From the NCBI GenBank assembly GCA_041393535.1, contig JAWKJY010000003.1, positions 595,359-659,358 on the forward strand: a DNA stretch of 64,000 nt, given 5' to 3'. Shown in pieces: positions 19,158 through 26,728 of the stretch (within the stretch, counting starts at the first letter, position 1; each line of letters starts with the position of its first letter). The translations under genes were made by a program, and so were the position numbers. The DNA is from JAWKJY01 sp041393535 (GTDB lineage Bacteria > Actinomycetota > Thermoleophilia > Gaiellales > Gaiellaceae). The notes below the pieces were generated by a model. That model was not told the origin of the DNA. It saw nothing but the letters and a program-made list of their open reading frames with translations, and searched no databases.

Positions 19158-20015
19158 TCAGTCCCAGAGCAGCTTGTGCAGCGCCGAGTGATCCAGGTCG
19201 CCGTCTCCCTGTTCGACGAGGCGCGCGTACCGATCCTCGACCAGCCGCGCGCTCGGCAGGTCGGCTCCGACGGCGGCTGCGAGCGCCGCGGCCAGCCGCA
19301 TGTCCTTGAGGTGCGTGCTGGCCTTGCCGCCAGGCACGTAGGCCCGCTCGACCATCCGGGTGCCGTGGAGCTGGAGCACCTTCGAGTCCGCGAACCCGCC
19401 GCGGAGGGCCTCCTGGACGCGGCGGGGATCGAGGCCCGCCCGCTCGGCCAGCGTGAGTCCCTCGGCCACCGCCTGGATCGCGAGCCCGCAGATGAGCTGG
19501 TTGACGACCTTCGTCGTGTGCCCGGCGCCGGGGCCGCCCACGAGCGTCACGCTCCCGAGGACCTCGAGCAGCGGACGGACCAGCTCGAAGTCGGCCTCCG
19601 CTCCTCCGGCCATGATCGCCAGCGACCCGCTTCTTGCGCCCTCGGGCCCGCCGGAAACGGGCGCATCGACCCAGCCGATCCCGCGTCGCGCGAGCCGTGG
19701 CGCGTGCTCTGCCGTCCGTGCGGGGTCGGAGGAGCCCATGTCCAGCACGACCTGGCCGGGATCGAGGAACGGCTCCACCTGCTCCAGCACCGCATCCGTC
19801 GCCGTCGAGTCGGACAGGATCAGGAGGAGAACGTCGGCCATCGACGCCTCCTCGAGCGACGGGACTGCATCGATGCCGTCGATCAGGTCGGGCACGAGCG
19901 CCGAGCGGTTCCAGCCGGTGACAGGGACGCCGGCGGCCGAGAGCGTGCGCGCCATCGGACGGCCCATCAGACCGAGGCCCACGACGCACACCGAGGGAAG
20001 GCGAGGCTCGTTCAC
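19158..20015 (-). CDS. 3-hydroxyisobutyrate dehydrogenase-family NAD(P) oxidoreductase
   Basis: This is a beta-hydroxyacid dehydrogenase of 285 residues, the usual family length. The Rossmann motif is VCVVGLGLMGRPMARTL at the N-terminus. The substrate motif appears as DAPVSGGPEGARSGSLAIM, and the catalytic Lys region as GGPGAGHTTKVVNQLICG (the family's GxGxxxKxxxN). The family oxidises 3-hydroxyisobutyrate, tartronate semialdehyde or related hydroxyacids. I chose the GTG at 20015, because the Rossmann strand follows at once and a GATACT box lies 6 nt before it, as in other leaderless genes here. The longer open frame upstream is unlike the family. It may take part in the same hydroxyacid metabolism as the mutase locus, but no sequence feature fixes the substrate. 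Confidence 0.85.
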   Translation of the reverse strand: MNEPRLPSVCVVGLGLMGRPMARTLSAAGVPVTGWNRSALVPDLIDGIDAVPSLEEASMADVLLLILSDSTATDAVLEQVEPFLDPGQVVLDMGSSDPARTAEHAPRLARRGIGWVDAPVSGGPEGARSGSLAIMAGGAEADFELVRPLLEVLGSVTLVGGPGAGHTTKVVNQLICGLAIQAVAEGLTLAERAGLDPRRVQEALRGGFADSKVLQLHGTRMVERAYVPGGKASTHLKDMRLAAALAAAVGADLPSARLVEDRYARLVEQGDGDLDHSALHKLLWD

Positions 20016-20021
20016 GGGGCG

Positions 20022-20027
20022 AGTATC
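20022..20027 (-). promoter_or_regulatory. Leaderless-type -10 box, dehydrogenase gene
   Basis: The minus-strand hexamer is GATACT, separated from the GTG at 20015 by 6 nt. Confidence 0.4.
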
Positions 20028-20210
20028 GCACCCCGCGCAGCGTCGCGGGGCCCGCCGGAGGACTTGTTGCACTCTCGGCGCACATTCGTGACGAACGCGT
20101 GACACGACGCGGCGTACGGTGCATTCGTGCACATCGCTCGCCTGGCATCGCGTCTGCGGTGGATCGTCGTGCGCCGGCCCCTGCGACGGGCTTCCGCCGG
20201 CAGGTCGCTC

Positions 20211-21554
20211 TCAGGCAGCCGCCGGCCCTCGCCGCTCGAGCTCCCGCCGCAGGCGGACGACCTCGTCGGTCTCGTCGAGGGCGACGTCCGCGTAGGTCAG
20301 GGTCGAGTCGGCGGGGACGTCGCGCACCAGGCGCACGCCGTGGGCGAGCCCGATCGGGAGCTCGGCGCCGGCGAGCGACCGCGCGGCAGGGCGGAGGCGC
20401 CCCCAGACGTGCTCCCCTCCCTCGCCGTCGAGCGTCTCGCCGGTGCGGAGGCTCCGCTTGGCGACCGCCACGACGTCCGCGTGGAACGCGTCGGGGCTGC
20501 CGGACGCCTCACCCCGAAGCGCCGCGCGGGCGACGCTCGTCCCGAGCTCGAGCCCGATCAGGTGATGCGGACGCCACAGCGCCGCGAAGCGGCCCGTCGG
20601 ATCGACCGCCAGCCCGTACTCGAGGAACCGATCGCGGACGAAGTCCGACGGGGCGGCGAAGACGACGTACACGCCCCACCGCAGGTCGCCGTCGATCTCG
20701 GTGCCGTCCCGCTCGAGACTCGATACGACCTCGACGGTGCCCCGGCGCCCGAGGAGACCGCCGGCCTCCTCGGGGATGCAGACGGACGCCAGCCGCTCTG
20801 CCGAGCTCGGCGGGAAGCGGAGGCCGTCCTCCTGAGGGACGAGCCCGGTCGCGTTCGCCACGGCCGCCATCTCGATCGCGGACTTCGTCCCGTCCAGGAA
20901 CGAGTTGAACATCACGGGGTTGAGCCCGTGCGCGGCCGCATGCGCCGGGTCGATCCCGTAGTGGCCCCAGACCGTGGCCGGGGTCGAGACGTGGTAGGCG
21001 GGCAGGTACTTCGTCCCCTTGCCCGCCGAGACGACCTCCAGCCCGTTGACGCGCGCCCAGTCGACGAGCTCGCAGATCAGCGCCGGCTGGTCGCCGGACG
21101 CGTACGTGTGGACGACCCCTGCGGCACGGGCCCGCTCCCCGAGGATCGGGCCGAGCAGCGCGTCGGCCTCCACCGTCACGTTCGCCACGTGGACGCCCGC
21201 CGCGTACGCGGCGAGGCAGTGGCGGACGGCGGCCGCCGGCGACCCGGTCGCCTCGACGACGACGTCGACCACGCCGGGCTCCAGGATCGCCGCGGCATCG
21301 TCCGTGACCCAGGTGGCCCCGTTCCGAACCGCGGTTGCCAGGCCTTGCGTGCCGATCGCCTCCGTCGGGTAGCCCGTGCGGGCGAGCGCCGCGCGAGCCC
21401 TGCTCGGGTCGAGATCGCACACCGCCACGACGTGCAGGCCCCGGACCAACCGGGCCTGGCTCAGGAACATGGAGCCGAAGGCGCCGGCGCCGATCAGGGC
21501 CACTCGCACCGGGGCGCCGCGATCGGCACGTTCTGCCAGCTGCGCGGAGAGCAC
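20211..21554 (-). CDS. Homoserine dehydrogenase-like oxidoreductase with C-terminal SAF domain
   Basis: This is a 447-residue NAD(P)-dependent oxidoreductase of the type described as predicted homoserine dehydrogenase with a C-terminal SAF domain (COG4091). The Rossmann motif is VRVALIGAGAFGSMF near residue 16, followed by VVAVCDLDPSRARAAL. The middle part has VVSAGKGTKYLPAYH and the conserved NPVMFNSFLDGTKSAIEM. The SAF-like tail begins near RSLRTGETLDGEGG. These proteins accompany hydroxyacid or sugar-acid catabolism in many bacteria and seldom make homoserine. A TACACT box stands 6 nt before the GTG. It is not overlapped by its neighbours. The exact reaction is unknown. Confidence 0.75.
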   Translation of the reverse strand: MLSAQLAERADRGAPVRVALIGAGAFGSMFLSQARLVRGLHVVAVCDLDPSRARAALARTGYPTEAIGTQGLATAVRNGATWVTDDAAAILEPGVVDVVVEATGSPAAAVRHCLAAYAAGVHVANVTVEADALLGPILGERARAAGVVHTYASGDQPALICELVDWARVNGLEVVSAGKGTKYLPAYHVSTPATVWGHYGIDPAHAAAHGLNPVMFNSFLDGTKSAIEMAAVANATGLVPQEDGLRFPPSSAERLASVCIPEEAGGLLGRRGTVEVVSSLERDGTEIDGDLRWGVYVVFAAPSDFVRDRFLEYGLAVDPTGRFAALWRPHHLIGLELGTSVARAALRGEASGSPDAFHADVVAVAKRSLRTGETLDGEGGEHVWGRLRPAARSLAGAELPIGLAHGVRLVRDVPADSTLTYADVALDETDEVVRLRRELERRGPAAA

Positions 21555-21560
21555 GGCTCG

Positions 21561-21566
21561 AGTGTA
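21561..21566 (-). promoter_or_regulatory. Leaderless-type -10 box, SAF-domain oxidoreductase
   Basis: TACACT on the minus strand is 6 nt before the GTG at 21554. No ribosome site lies between. Confidence 0.45.
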
Positions 21567-21599
21567 GGGCGGGGCGTCCGGTGCCGGACGGGGCCGCAG

Positions 21600-21689
21600 T
21601 TACCTGACGAGCGCGTCGAAGAGGAGGAACCCGCCGTAGATCCCGGCCGTGATCGCGCAGCCCTGGAGGACGATCAGGAAGGCCCGCAC
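21600..21689 (-). CDS. Very small membrane protein coupled to SHOCT gene
   Basis: A 29-codon reading frame begins with GTG immediately after the TGA of the SHOCT membrane-protein gene (TGA then GTG, no gap). The product reads as one hydrophobic segment: MRAFLIVLQGCAITAGIY, then GGFLLFDALVR and a stop. One charged residue near the N-terminus and a C-terminal Asp/Arg flank the membrane span. Such stop-start junctions favour coupled translation, and the frame is clean and amphipathically sensible, which argues against chance. I know no family for it. It could be an accessory subunit or stabiliser of the SHOCT protein. It is too short for most gene callers. Confidence 0.4.
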   Translation of the reverse strand: MRAFLIVLQGCAITAGIYGGFLLFDALVR

Positions 21690-22427
21690 TCAGCCGCCCC
21701 GGGGCTCGTCGAGGAGCTGGCGCTTGGCCTCCTGGAACTCCATGTCCGTGAGGATCCCGCGGTCGCGCATGGCTGCGAGGCGCTCGAGCCGCGAGACGAG
21801 ATCCGCGTCGCGGCCACCAGGAGTCGGCTGCTCGGCGGGCGTCGCGCGCGGTGCGCCGCGCGGTCGCAGGACGACCCTGGCGCCCCGGGCCGCCGAGCGT
21901 GTCGCCGTCGCGACGGGCCTGGGCACGGCAGGCGGCGGCTGGCGGCCAAGCCCGTCGTCGCCGAGCAGGACGTGCTCGCGGGTCTTCGGGTCCCGGAGGA
22001 CGAGCAGCGGCAGACCGCCCATCAGGCCGAAGACGACGGCGCAGACGAGCATGCCCGCGCTGCCCGCGCCGCCGTTGTGGATGCCGTAGTCGAGGAAGTT
22101 CCAGCCGAGCGTGAGGAAGAGCGCCGGCCAGGCGAGCGCTGCCAGGTGCGGTCCCTGCGGGAGGTTGCCGAGCAGGTAGAGGCCGAGGCTGAGCAGCCCG
22201 AGCCAGATCGCCACGGGAACCACCCAGGCCCCGGAGGGGCAGGGCTGCGCCGACACGAACGGGCCGCCGGAGGCGCAGGAGCCGCCGACGTCCATGACGG
22301 AACGCATTCCGAGCGAGAGCATCGTGAGCCACATGCAGAACCCGCCGAGCCCGACGAACTGGAGGACGAGCTTCCTGACCAGGCGCGCCCTCGGGACGGC
22401 CGGCTCTGCGGCCGAGATGACCGTCAT
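21690..22427 (-). CDS. Membrane protein with C-terminal SHOCT domain
   Basis: This is a 245-residue protein with about four membrane segments in its first 140 residues (around LVLQFVGLGGFCMWLTML, VVPVAIWLGLLSLGLYLL, LAALAWPALFLTLGW and GMLVCAVVFGLMGGLPLLVL). A Pro/Arg-rich linker follows. A SHOCT domain closes the protein (SRLERLAAMRDRGILTDMEF, then QEAKRQLL), an oligomerisation motif often found at the ends of bacterial membrane proteins. The extracytoplasmic loop carries two Cys residues. The ATG at 22427 is the first good start and lacks a clear Shine-Dalgarno. A 29-residue membrane frame follows the stop at once. The asparaginase gene is divergent, with a 12-bp inverted repeat in the gap. 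The role is unknown. Confidence 0.7.
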   Translation of the reverse strand: MTVISAAEPAVPRARLVRKLVLQFVGLGGFCMWLTMLSLGMRSVMDVGGSCASGGPFVSAQPCPSGAWVVPVAIWLGLLSLGLYLLGNLPQGPHLAALAWPALFLTLGWNFLDYGIHNGGAGSAGMLVCAVVFGLMGGLPLLVLRDPKTREHVLLGDDGLGRQPPPAVPRPVATATRSAARGARVVLRPRGAPRATPAEQPTPGGRDADLVSRLERLAAMRDRGILTDMEFQEAKRQLLDEPRGG

Positions 22428-22504
22428 GTGCGCATCACGCGGGGATTGTGCCGGCCGGTGCGGTCGCCAGGGCTCGACGGCGGGCCCGGCAGACGGGCGG
22501 TCGC

Positions 22505-22536
22505 CCGTCGACTGCGACGGCAGCCGCAGTCGACGG
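22505..22536. promoter_or_regulatory. 12-bp inverted repeat in divergent promoter region
   Basis: CCGTCGACTGCG and its exact complement are separated by 8 nt, in the 143-nt gap between the SHOCT gene (minus) and the asparaginase gene (plus). It ends 21 nt before the TAGAAT box. Because both genes point away from it, it is an operator candidate and not a terminator. Confidence 0.55.
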
Positions 22537-22557
22537 CCCGGGGAGCGGTGCGGGTCG

Positions 22558-22563
22558 TAGAAT
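22558..22563 (+). promoter_or_regulatory. Leaderless-type -10 box, asparaginase
   Basis: TAGAAT is 7 nt before the ATG at 22571 with no ribosome site, so the asparaginase mRNA is probably leaderless. Confidence 0.5.
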
Positions 22564-22570
22564 CGCCGCC

Positions 22571-23554
22571 ATGTCGCAGCTTCCCCGCATCCGCGTGCTC
22601 GCCATGGGCGGCACGATCTCATCCACCGCGGCCTCCCCCGGCGGCGAGGCGAGCCCGACGCTCCGCGCCGCCCAGATCGTCGAGAGCGTGCCCAACCTCG
22701 GCCGCATCGCGCAGATCGAGGCCGGAGACATCGCAACCGTCGCCAGCTTCGCGGTCACGCCCGCCCGGATGCTCGAGCTCGCGCGCGAGGTCGAGCGCGC
22801 GTTCGCCGAGGGCGTCGACGGCGTCGTCGTGACCCACGGGACGGACACGATCGAGGAGACCGCCTACGCGTTGGCGCTCTGCATCCCGCGCGGGAAGCCG
22901 GTGGTCGTGACGGGCGCGATGCGCAACCCGAGCCTGCCCGGGGCCGAGGGCGCCGGCAACCTGCTCGACGCATTCCTCGTGGCGGCCCACCCCGGCGCCG
23001 GCGCGCTCGGCACCGTCGTCGTCCTGAACGACGAGATCCACGCAGCCCGCTTCGCGACCAAGGCGCACTCGACGCGGTTGTCGACGTTCGTCTCCGCGGG
23101 TGCCGGGCCGATCGGCGAGGCGATCGAGGAGCGGGCCTACCTGTGGTTCGCGCCTCTATGGGAGGACCACCTCGGCTTGCCGGAGTCGCTCGACGGGGTG
23201 GACGTCCAGCTCGTCAAGCTCGCCGCCGGCGTGGATGCGACGCTGCTCGAGGCGGCGGTCGCCCGCCGGCCGGGAGCGATCGTGATCGACGGCTTCGGCG
23301 GCGGGCACGTGCATGCGCCGCTCCTGCCGGCGCTCGACCGTGCGGTCGCGGAAGGCATCCCCGTCGTCGTGGCATCCCGCGCGCTCGCCGGTCGCACGCT
23401 CGAGCGGACGTATCGCATCGAAGGCGCCGAGACGGACCTGATCGACCGCGGCGCGATCATGGCCGGGCACCTCTCGGGGCCGAAGGCGCGGCTCAGGCTG
23501 CTGGTCGGGCTCGCCCTGGGCCTGGACGCTCGGTCGCTGTTCCCGGTGCCGTAG
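22571..23554 (+). CDS. L-asparaginase (bacterial type I/II family)
   Basis: This is an L-asparaginase-family amidohydrolase of 327 residues, the normal length. The first catalytic threonine is in VLAMGGTISSTA (TGGTIA-like motif) and the second in VVTHGTDTIEETAYAL. The Lys partner is probably in NDEIHAARFATKAHSTRLSTF. The enzyme hydrolyses asparagine, or sometimes glutamine or related amides, to the acid and ammonia. There is no signal peptide, so it is cytoplasmic. I chose the ATG at 22571, since the family starts here and TAGAAT lies just upstream. The 3' end overlaps the convergent EAL/HDOD gene by 62 nt, so antisense effects between the two transcripts are possible. Confidence 0.9.
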   Translation: MSQLPRIRVLAMGGTISSTAASPGGEASPTLRAAQIVESVPNLGRIAQIEAGDIATVASFAVTPARMLELAREVERAFAEGVDGVVVTHGTDTIEETAYALALCIPRGKPVVVTGAMRNPSLPGAEGAGNLLDAFLVAAHPGAGALGTVVVLNDEIHAARFATKAHSTRLSTFVSAGAGPIGEAIEERAYLWFAPLWEDHLGLPESLDGVDVQLVKLAAGVDATLLEAAVARRPGAIVIDGFGGGHVHAPLLPALDRAVAEGIPVVVASRALAGRTLERTYRIEGAETDLIDRGAIMAGHLSGPKARLRLLVGLALGLDARSLFPVP

Positions 23555-24827
23555 CCTCGTCGTCGCCGCGGAGCGATCCGGCGGCATCCGCCGACCAGGC
23601 GAGCGCATCGACGTAGGCGTCCGCGACCGCCGTACCGAGCCCGCCCTCGACGGAGTCGCCCCGCTCGAACGCCTGGACGGCACGCAGGATCTGGCCCTCG
23701 ACGCCCTTCCCCTCCAGGATCGCGGCGCGAAGTCGAGGCGTGAGCGGGAGCTGCGCGAGCGTCTCGTCGATCGGCGCATCCGCGAGCGCGTCCGCGACCG
23801 AGAGCAGCCCTGCGACGAAGGCCTCCTCCGGGCTTCCACCCCGGGTCGATCCGGCGACGAGCTCGCAGGTGCGCGCCCGGACGAGCGCGAGCACCATGAG
23901 CTCGGGCGGCTTCCCGGTCAGGCCGGCGAGCACGACCACGGTCGCCCAGCGCCGCACGCTCGTCTCGCCGAGCAGCACGAGCGCGTCCCGGATCGACCTG
24001 ACGGGGCGGGGGAGCGAGAAGAACGCCGAGTTCAGGTGCCGCAGCAACCGGTACCCGAGCGCCGCGTCCTTGTGGATCTCGGACTCGATGCGGTCGAGGT
24101 CGAGCTCGGAGGATTGCAGCACCGTCGCCAGGCGCAGCGTCGCGAGCGGGCCGGCCCGCATGGTCTTCCCCTCGACGGGAGCCGGGCGCGCGAAGAAGTA
24201 CCCCTGGAACAGGTCGAACCCCAGCTCGAGGCACCGTGCGTGATCCGCCTCGGTCTCGACCTTCTCGGCGAGGAGCGTGGTGACGAACGGGCGCAGCTCG
24301 CCCAGCAGCTCGCGGAGCTCGTCGTCGCCCCGGCCCATCACCTCGACCTTGACGACGTCGGCATGGGGGAGGAAGGCGTGCGTCTCGTCGTCGTGGACGA
24401 AGTCGTCGAGCGCGATCTCGTATCCCGCAGCACGCAGCTCGCCCAGCGCCGCGAGCACGTCGGGGGTCGGGTGCACGGTCTCGAGGATCTCGAGCGTGAC
24501 CCGCTCCGACGGCAGCGCGAGAGCGAGCCGGTTCACGAGGAACGACTCGCCGACGTTGACGTACGCTCGCCGTCCGCCGACGACGCGGTCGAGCCCGATC
24601 TCCATCAGGCAGTCGACAAGCACGCGCGCGGACGCCACGTCGTCGTCGGGTCGCTGGCCGCCGGGGGCCGCCTCGTCGGCGTCGCCCGCGCGGAACAGGA
24701 GCTCGTAGGCGACGACGCGCCCGCGGCGGTCGAAGATGGGCTGGCGCGCCACGCTCGTCCGGCGCCGGGCGCGGTCGAGGGAACCCTGCTCGCGCGCGAT
24801 CCGTGCCACGGCCCGCGTAATCGGCAC
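23493..24827 (-). CDS. EAL-like and HDOD two-domain signalling protein (YuxH/COG3434 type)
   Basis: This is a 444-residue protein with an N-terminal EAL-like domain (about 25-235) and a C-terminal HDOD domain (about 235-400). The start VARQPIFDRRGRVVAYELLF is the hallmark of the COG3434 group. The catalytic EAL motif is altered to ELL, and later sites read ALDDFVHDDETHAFL and LLAEKVETEADH, so phosphodiesterase activity is doubtful; c-di-GMP binding remains possible. The HDOD part has DAALGYRLLRHLNSAFFSL. The tail is Ala/Arg/Pro-rich. I prefer the GTG at 24827; no ribosome site is clear, and a later GTG at the VARQPIF position cannot be excluded. The gene converges on the asparaginase gene with a 62-nt overlap. 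Confidence 0.8.
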   Translation of the reverse strand: MPITRAVARIAREQGSLDRARRRTSVARQPIFDRRGRVVAYELLFRAGDADEAAPGGQRPDDDVASARVLVDCLMEIGLDRVVGGRRAYVNVGESFLVNRLALALPSERVTLEILETVHPTPDVLAALGELRAAGYEIALDDFVHDDETHAFLPHADVVKVEVMGRGDDELRELLGELRPFVTTLLAEKVETEADHARCLELGFDLFQGYFFARPAPVEGKTMRAGPLATLRLATVLQSSELDLDRIESEIHKDAALGYRLLRHLNSAFFSLPRPVRSIRDALVLLGETSVRRWATVVVLAGLTGKPPELMVLALVRARTCELVAGSTRGGSPEEAFVAGLLSVADALADAPIDETLAQLPLTPRLRAAILEGKGVEGQILRAVQAFERGDSVEGGLGTAVADAYVDALAWSADAAGSLRGDDEATAPGTATERPGPGRARPAA

Positions 24828-25506
24828 GGGCCGTCGTGGTCTGAACGGCTCGGCGACGCGGTGGGGGCGGCCCGCGGTCGTGGCCGTCGATCGCAACGAG
24901 GAGCCGAGCTCCTCGCCAACGGCGCGAGTCGACCCGTGCCGGCGCGGAGGCCCGGGCTGTCGGAGGGGTCGGCCCCGGCCGGGCGGGGGCGCCCTGCGCC
25001 CCGCGCGCCCGGGCCGGCGCATGGACCGCGGCGCCTCGCTGCCGGCGCGAGCCGGGCATGCGACCCCGACCCGGGTCGGGGCAAGACCGGAGTCCCTGCT
25101 CCGGCCGACCGTGACCGAGTGCCGGGGAGCGCCGGACGCAGCCATGCGCCGCCCGATCACCAGACGACGTCCCGGATCGGTCGCAGCGCTGGCCCGGCGG
25201 ACGATGCACGGCCGCCTCGCAGTGACTTCCGAGGCCTGCCCGAAACACGCAATGTCCACTCGAGATCGAGGTTCGGGCGTCGGGATCCGGAGCGGCGAAG
25301 CGCGCAGGGGGGCGGGGCGCGGCGCAGGCCACGCGACCGGTGGCGAGCCCGTCCCGGGCCCGGCCGAGCTCGCCCGGGGCGGGCCGCCGCGTCGTCCGTC
25401 GAGCGTGCAGTGGTACGGCGCGCGCCGTCGACGGGAGCTCTGCCCGCGGCGTACGCTCCGCTGCCCGGTGGCGCACCGCGTGTCGGCCGGCGACCTACCG
25501 GCGACC
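24828..25506. other. Long intergenic region without a supported gene
   Basis: These roughly 680 nt have open frames on both strands but none gives a recognisable or natural-looking protein; all are Arg/Gly/Pro-rich. There are short hairpins (for example CCGACCCGGGTCGG near 25071) and a direct repeat CGGCGACCTA just before the CoA transferase promoter (25489-25508). The region may hold promoters for the EAL/HDOD gene; nothing firm is visible. Confidence 0.4.
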
Positions 25507-25512
25507 TAAGAT
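25507..25512 (+). promoter_or_regulatory. -10 box before leader peptide and CoA transferase
   Basis: TAAGAT lies 6 nt before a GTG at 25519, the same geometry as the other leaderless starts. The second copy of the CGGCGACCTA repeat overlaps it. Confidence 0.5.
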
Positions 25513-25518
25513 GCGGGC

Positions 25519-25560
25519 GTGACCGGCGGCCGCGAGACGCGCGCGCGAGGGCGCGCCTGA
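25519..25560 (+). CDS. Putative 13-residue leaderless leader peptide
   Basis: GTG at 25519 opens a frame reading VTGGRETRARGRA, ending with TGA at 25558-25560, one base before the GTG of the CoA transferase gene. The TAAGAT box places the transcript 5' end at or near this GTG. Ribosomes finishing it could restart directly on the transferase, which lacks a Shine-Dalgarno. The Arg/GC-rich second half overlaps a short hairpin. It may be chance, but the arrangement is tidy. Confidence 0.3.
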   Translation: MTGGRETRARGRA

Positions 25561-25561
25561 C

Positions 25562-26728
25562 GTGGCGCCCCTCGACGACGTCCGCGTCCTCGAGCTGACG
25601 CACTATCTGGCCGGGCCGTACTGCACCGCCTTCCTCTCCGACCTCGGGGCCGACGTGATCAAGGTCGAGTCGCCCGAGCACCCGGATCTCGGCCGGAACA
25701 TGCCGGGAGCGAGGGTGGCGGGCGAGACCGCGTACTTCCACCAGTTGAACCGCAACAAGCGGTCGGTCGCGCTCGACCTCAAGCAGCCGGCGGGCAGGGC
25801 CGCCTTCCACCGGCTCGTCGCGACCGCGCACGTGGTCGTCGACAACTTCCGCGTCGGCGTGACCGAGCGGCTCGGCGCCGATCAGGCGACGCTGCGGGGT
25901 GTCAACCCCCGCCTCGTCACCTGCTCGCTCACGGGCTTCGGCGCCACCGGCCCGAAGCGCGACCTGCCGGCGTACGACTACCTCGTCCAGGCGCTCTCCG
26001 GGATGATGAGCCTCACCGGCGATCCCGGCGGCAAGCCGACGAAGTACGGGATCTCGATCGTCGACCACACGTCCGGGCTCATGGGCGCGTTCGCGATCCT
26101 CGCCGCGCTGCGCCAGGCCGAGCGCACGGGGGAGGGCTGCCACGTCGACCTCGCCCTGCTCGACTCGCACGTGCACATGCTCACCTACCTGGCCGCCGAC
26201 TACCTCAACGGCGGCCTCGTGCCCGAGCGGTACGCGGACTCCGCCCACCCGTACAACGTCCCGTCGCAGCGCTTCTCGACGGCGGACGGCGATCTCGTGA
26301 TCATGCCGATGGCCGACCACATGTGGCGGGGACTCTGCGCCGCGCTGGAGCTCCCCGAGCTGGGCGAGGATCCGTCGCTCGCCACGGCGCACGGCCGGCT
26401 GGAGCAGCGCGAGCGCGTCGTGTCCCGGCTGGCCGAGGCGTTCCGCACGAGGCCGACCGCGGAGTGGGTCGAGCTGCTCCATGCTGCCGGCGTGCCGGTC
26501 GCACCGGTCAACACGGTGCCCGAGATCCTGGCCGACGAGCAGGTCGCCGCCCGGGGCCTGATCGTGGACGCCGACGGCGTCAAGGTGCTCGGCAACCCGG
26601 TGCGGATCTCGGGCCACGAACAAGGGCCGTGGCGGCGTGCACCGCACGTCGGCGAGCACACGCGGGCGCTCCTGCTCGAGGTGGGCCTGTCGGAGTCGGA
26701 GGTGGAGGAGCTGTGGCCGGGGAGCTGA
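25562..26728 (+). CDS. CaiB/BaiF family CoA transferase (class III)
   Basis: This is a class III CoA transferase of 388 residues, a typical single-chain length. The N-terminal VRVLELTHYLAGPYCTAFLSDLGADVIKVE pattern is diagnostic (quoted here in part: LAGPYCTAFLSDLGADVIK), and the catalytic Asp is expected in PAYDYLVQALSGMMSLTG. The C-terminal HAAGVPVAPVNTVPEILAD is also typical. The enzyme moves CoA between two carboxylic acids such as succinyl- or formyl-CoA and a substrate acid. The GTG at 25562 is one base after a short upstream frame. An enoyl-CoA hydratase gene starts inside its last 16 nt, so the pair is one catabolic unit that activates and then hydrates an acid. The specific acid is not known. 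Confidence 0.9.
   Translation: MAPLDDVRVLELTHYLAGPYCTAFLSDLGADVIKVESPEHPDLGRNMPGARVAGETAYFHQLNRNKRSVALDLKQPAGRAAFHRLVATAHVVVDNFRVGVTERLGADQATLRGVNPRLVTCSLTGFGATGPKRDLPAYDYLVQALSGMMSLTGDPGGKPTKYGISIVDHTSGLMGAFAILAALRQAERTGEGCHVDLALLDSHVHMLTYLAADYLNGGLVPERYADSAHPYNVPSQRFSTADGDLVIMPMADHMWRGLCAALELPELGEDPSLATAHGRLEQRERVVSRLAEAFRTRPTAEWVELLHAAGVPVAPVNTVPEILADEQVAARGLIVDADGVKVLGNPVRISGHEQGPWRRAPHVGEHTRALLLEVGLSESEVEELWPGS

Noticed and set aside
24828..25506. Plus-strand frames of 140-260 codons between the EAL/HDOD and CoA transferase genes
   Set aside because: They are Arg/Gly/Ala/Pro-rich, without hydrophobic cores or recognised motifs, and lack ribosome sites.
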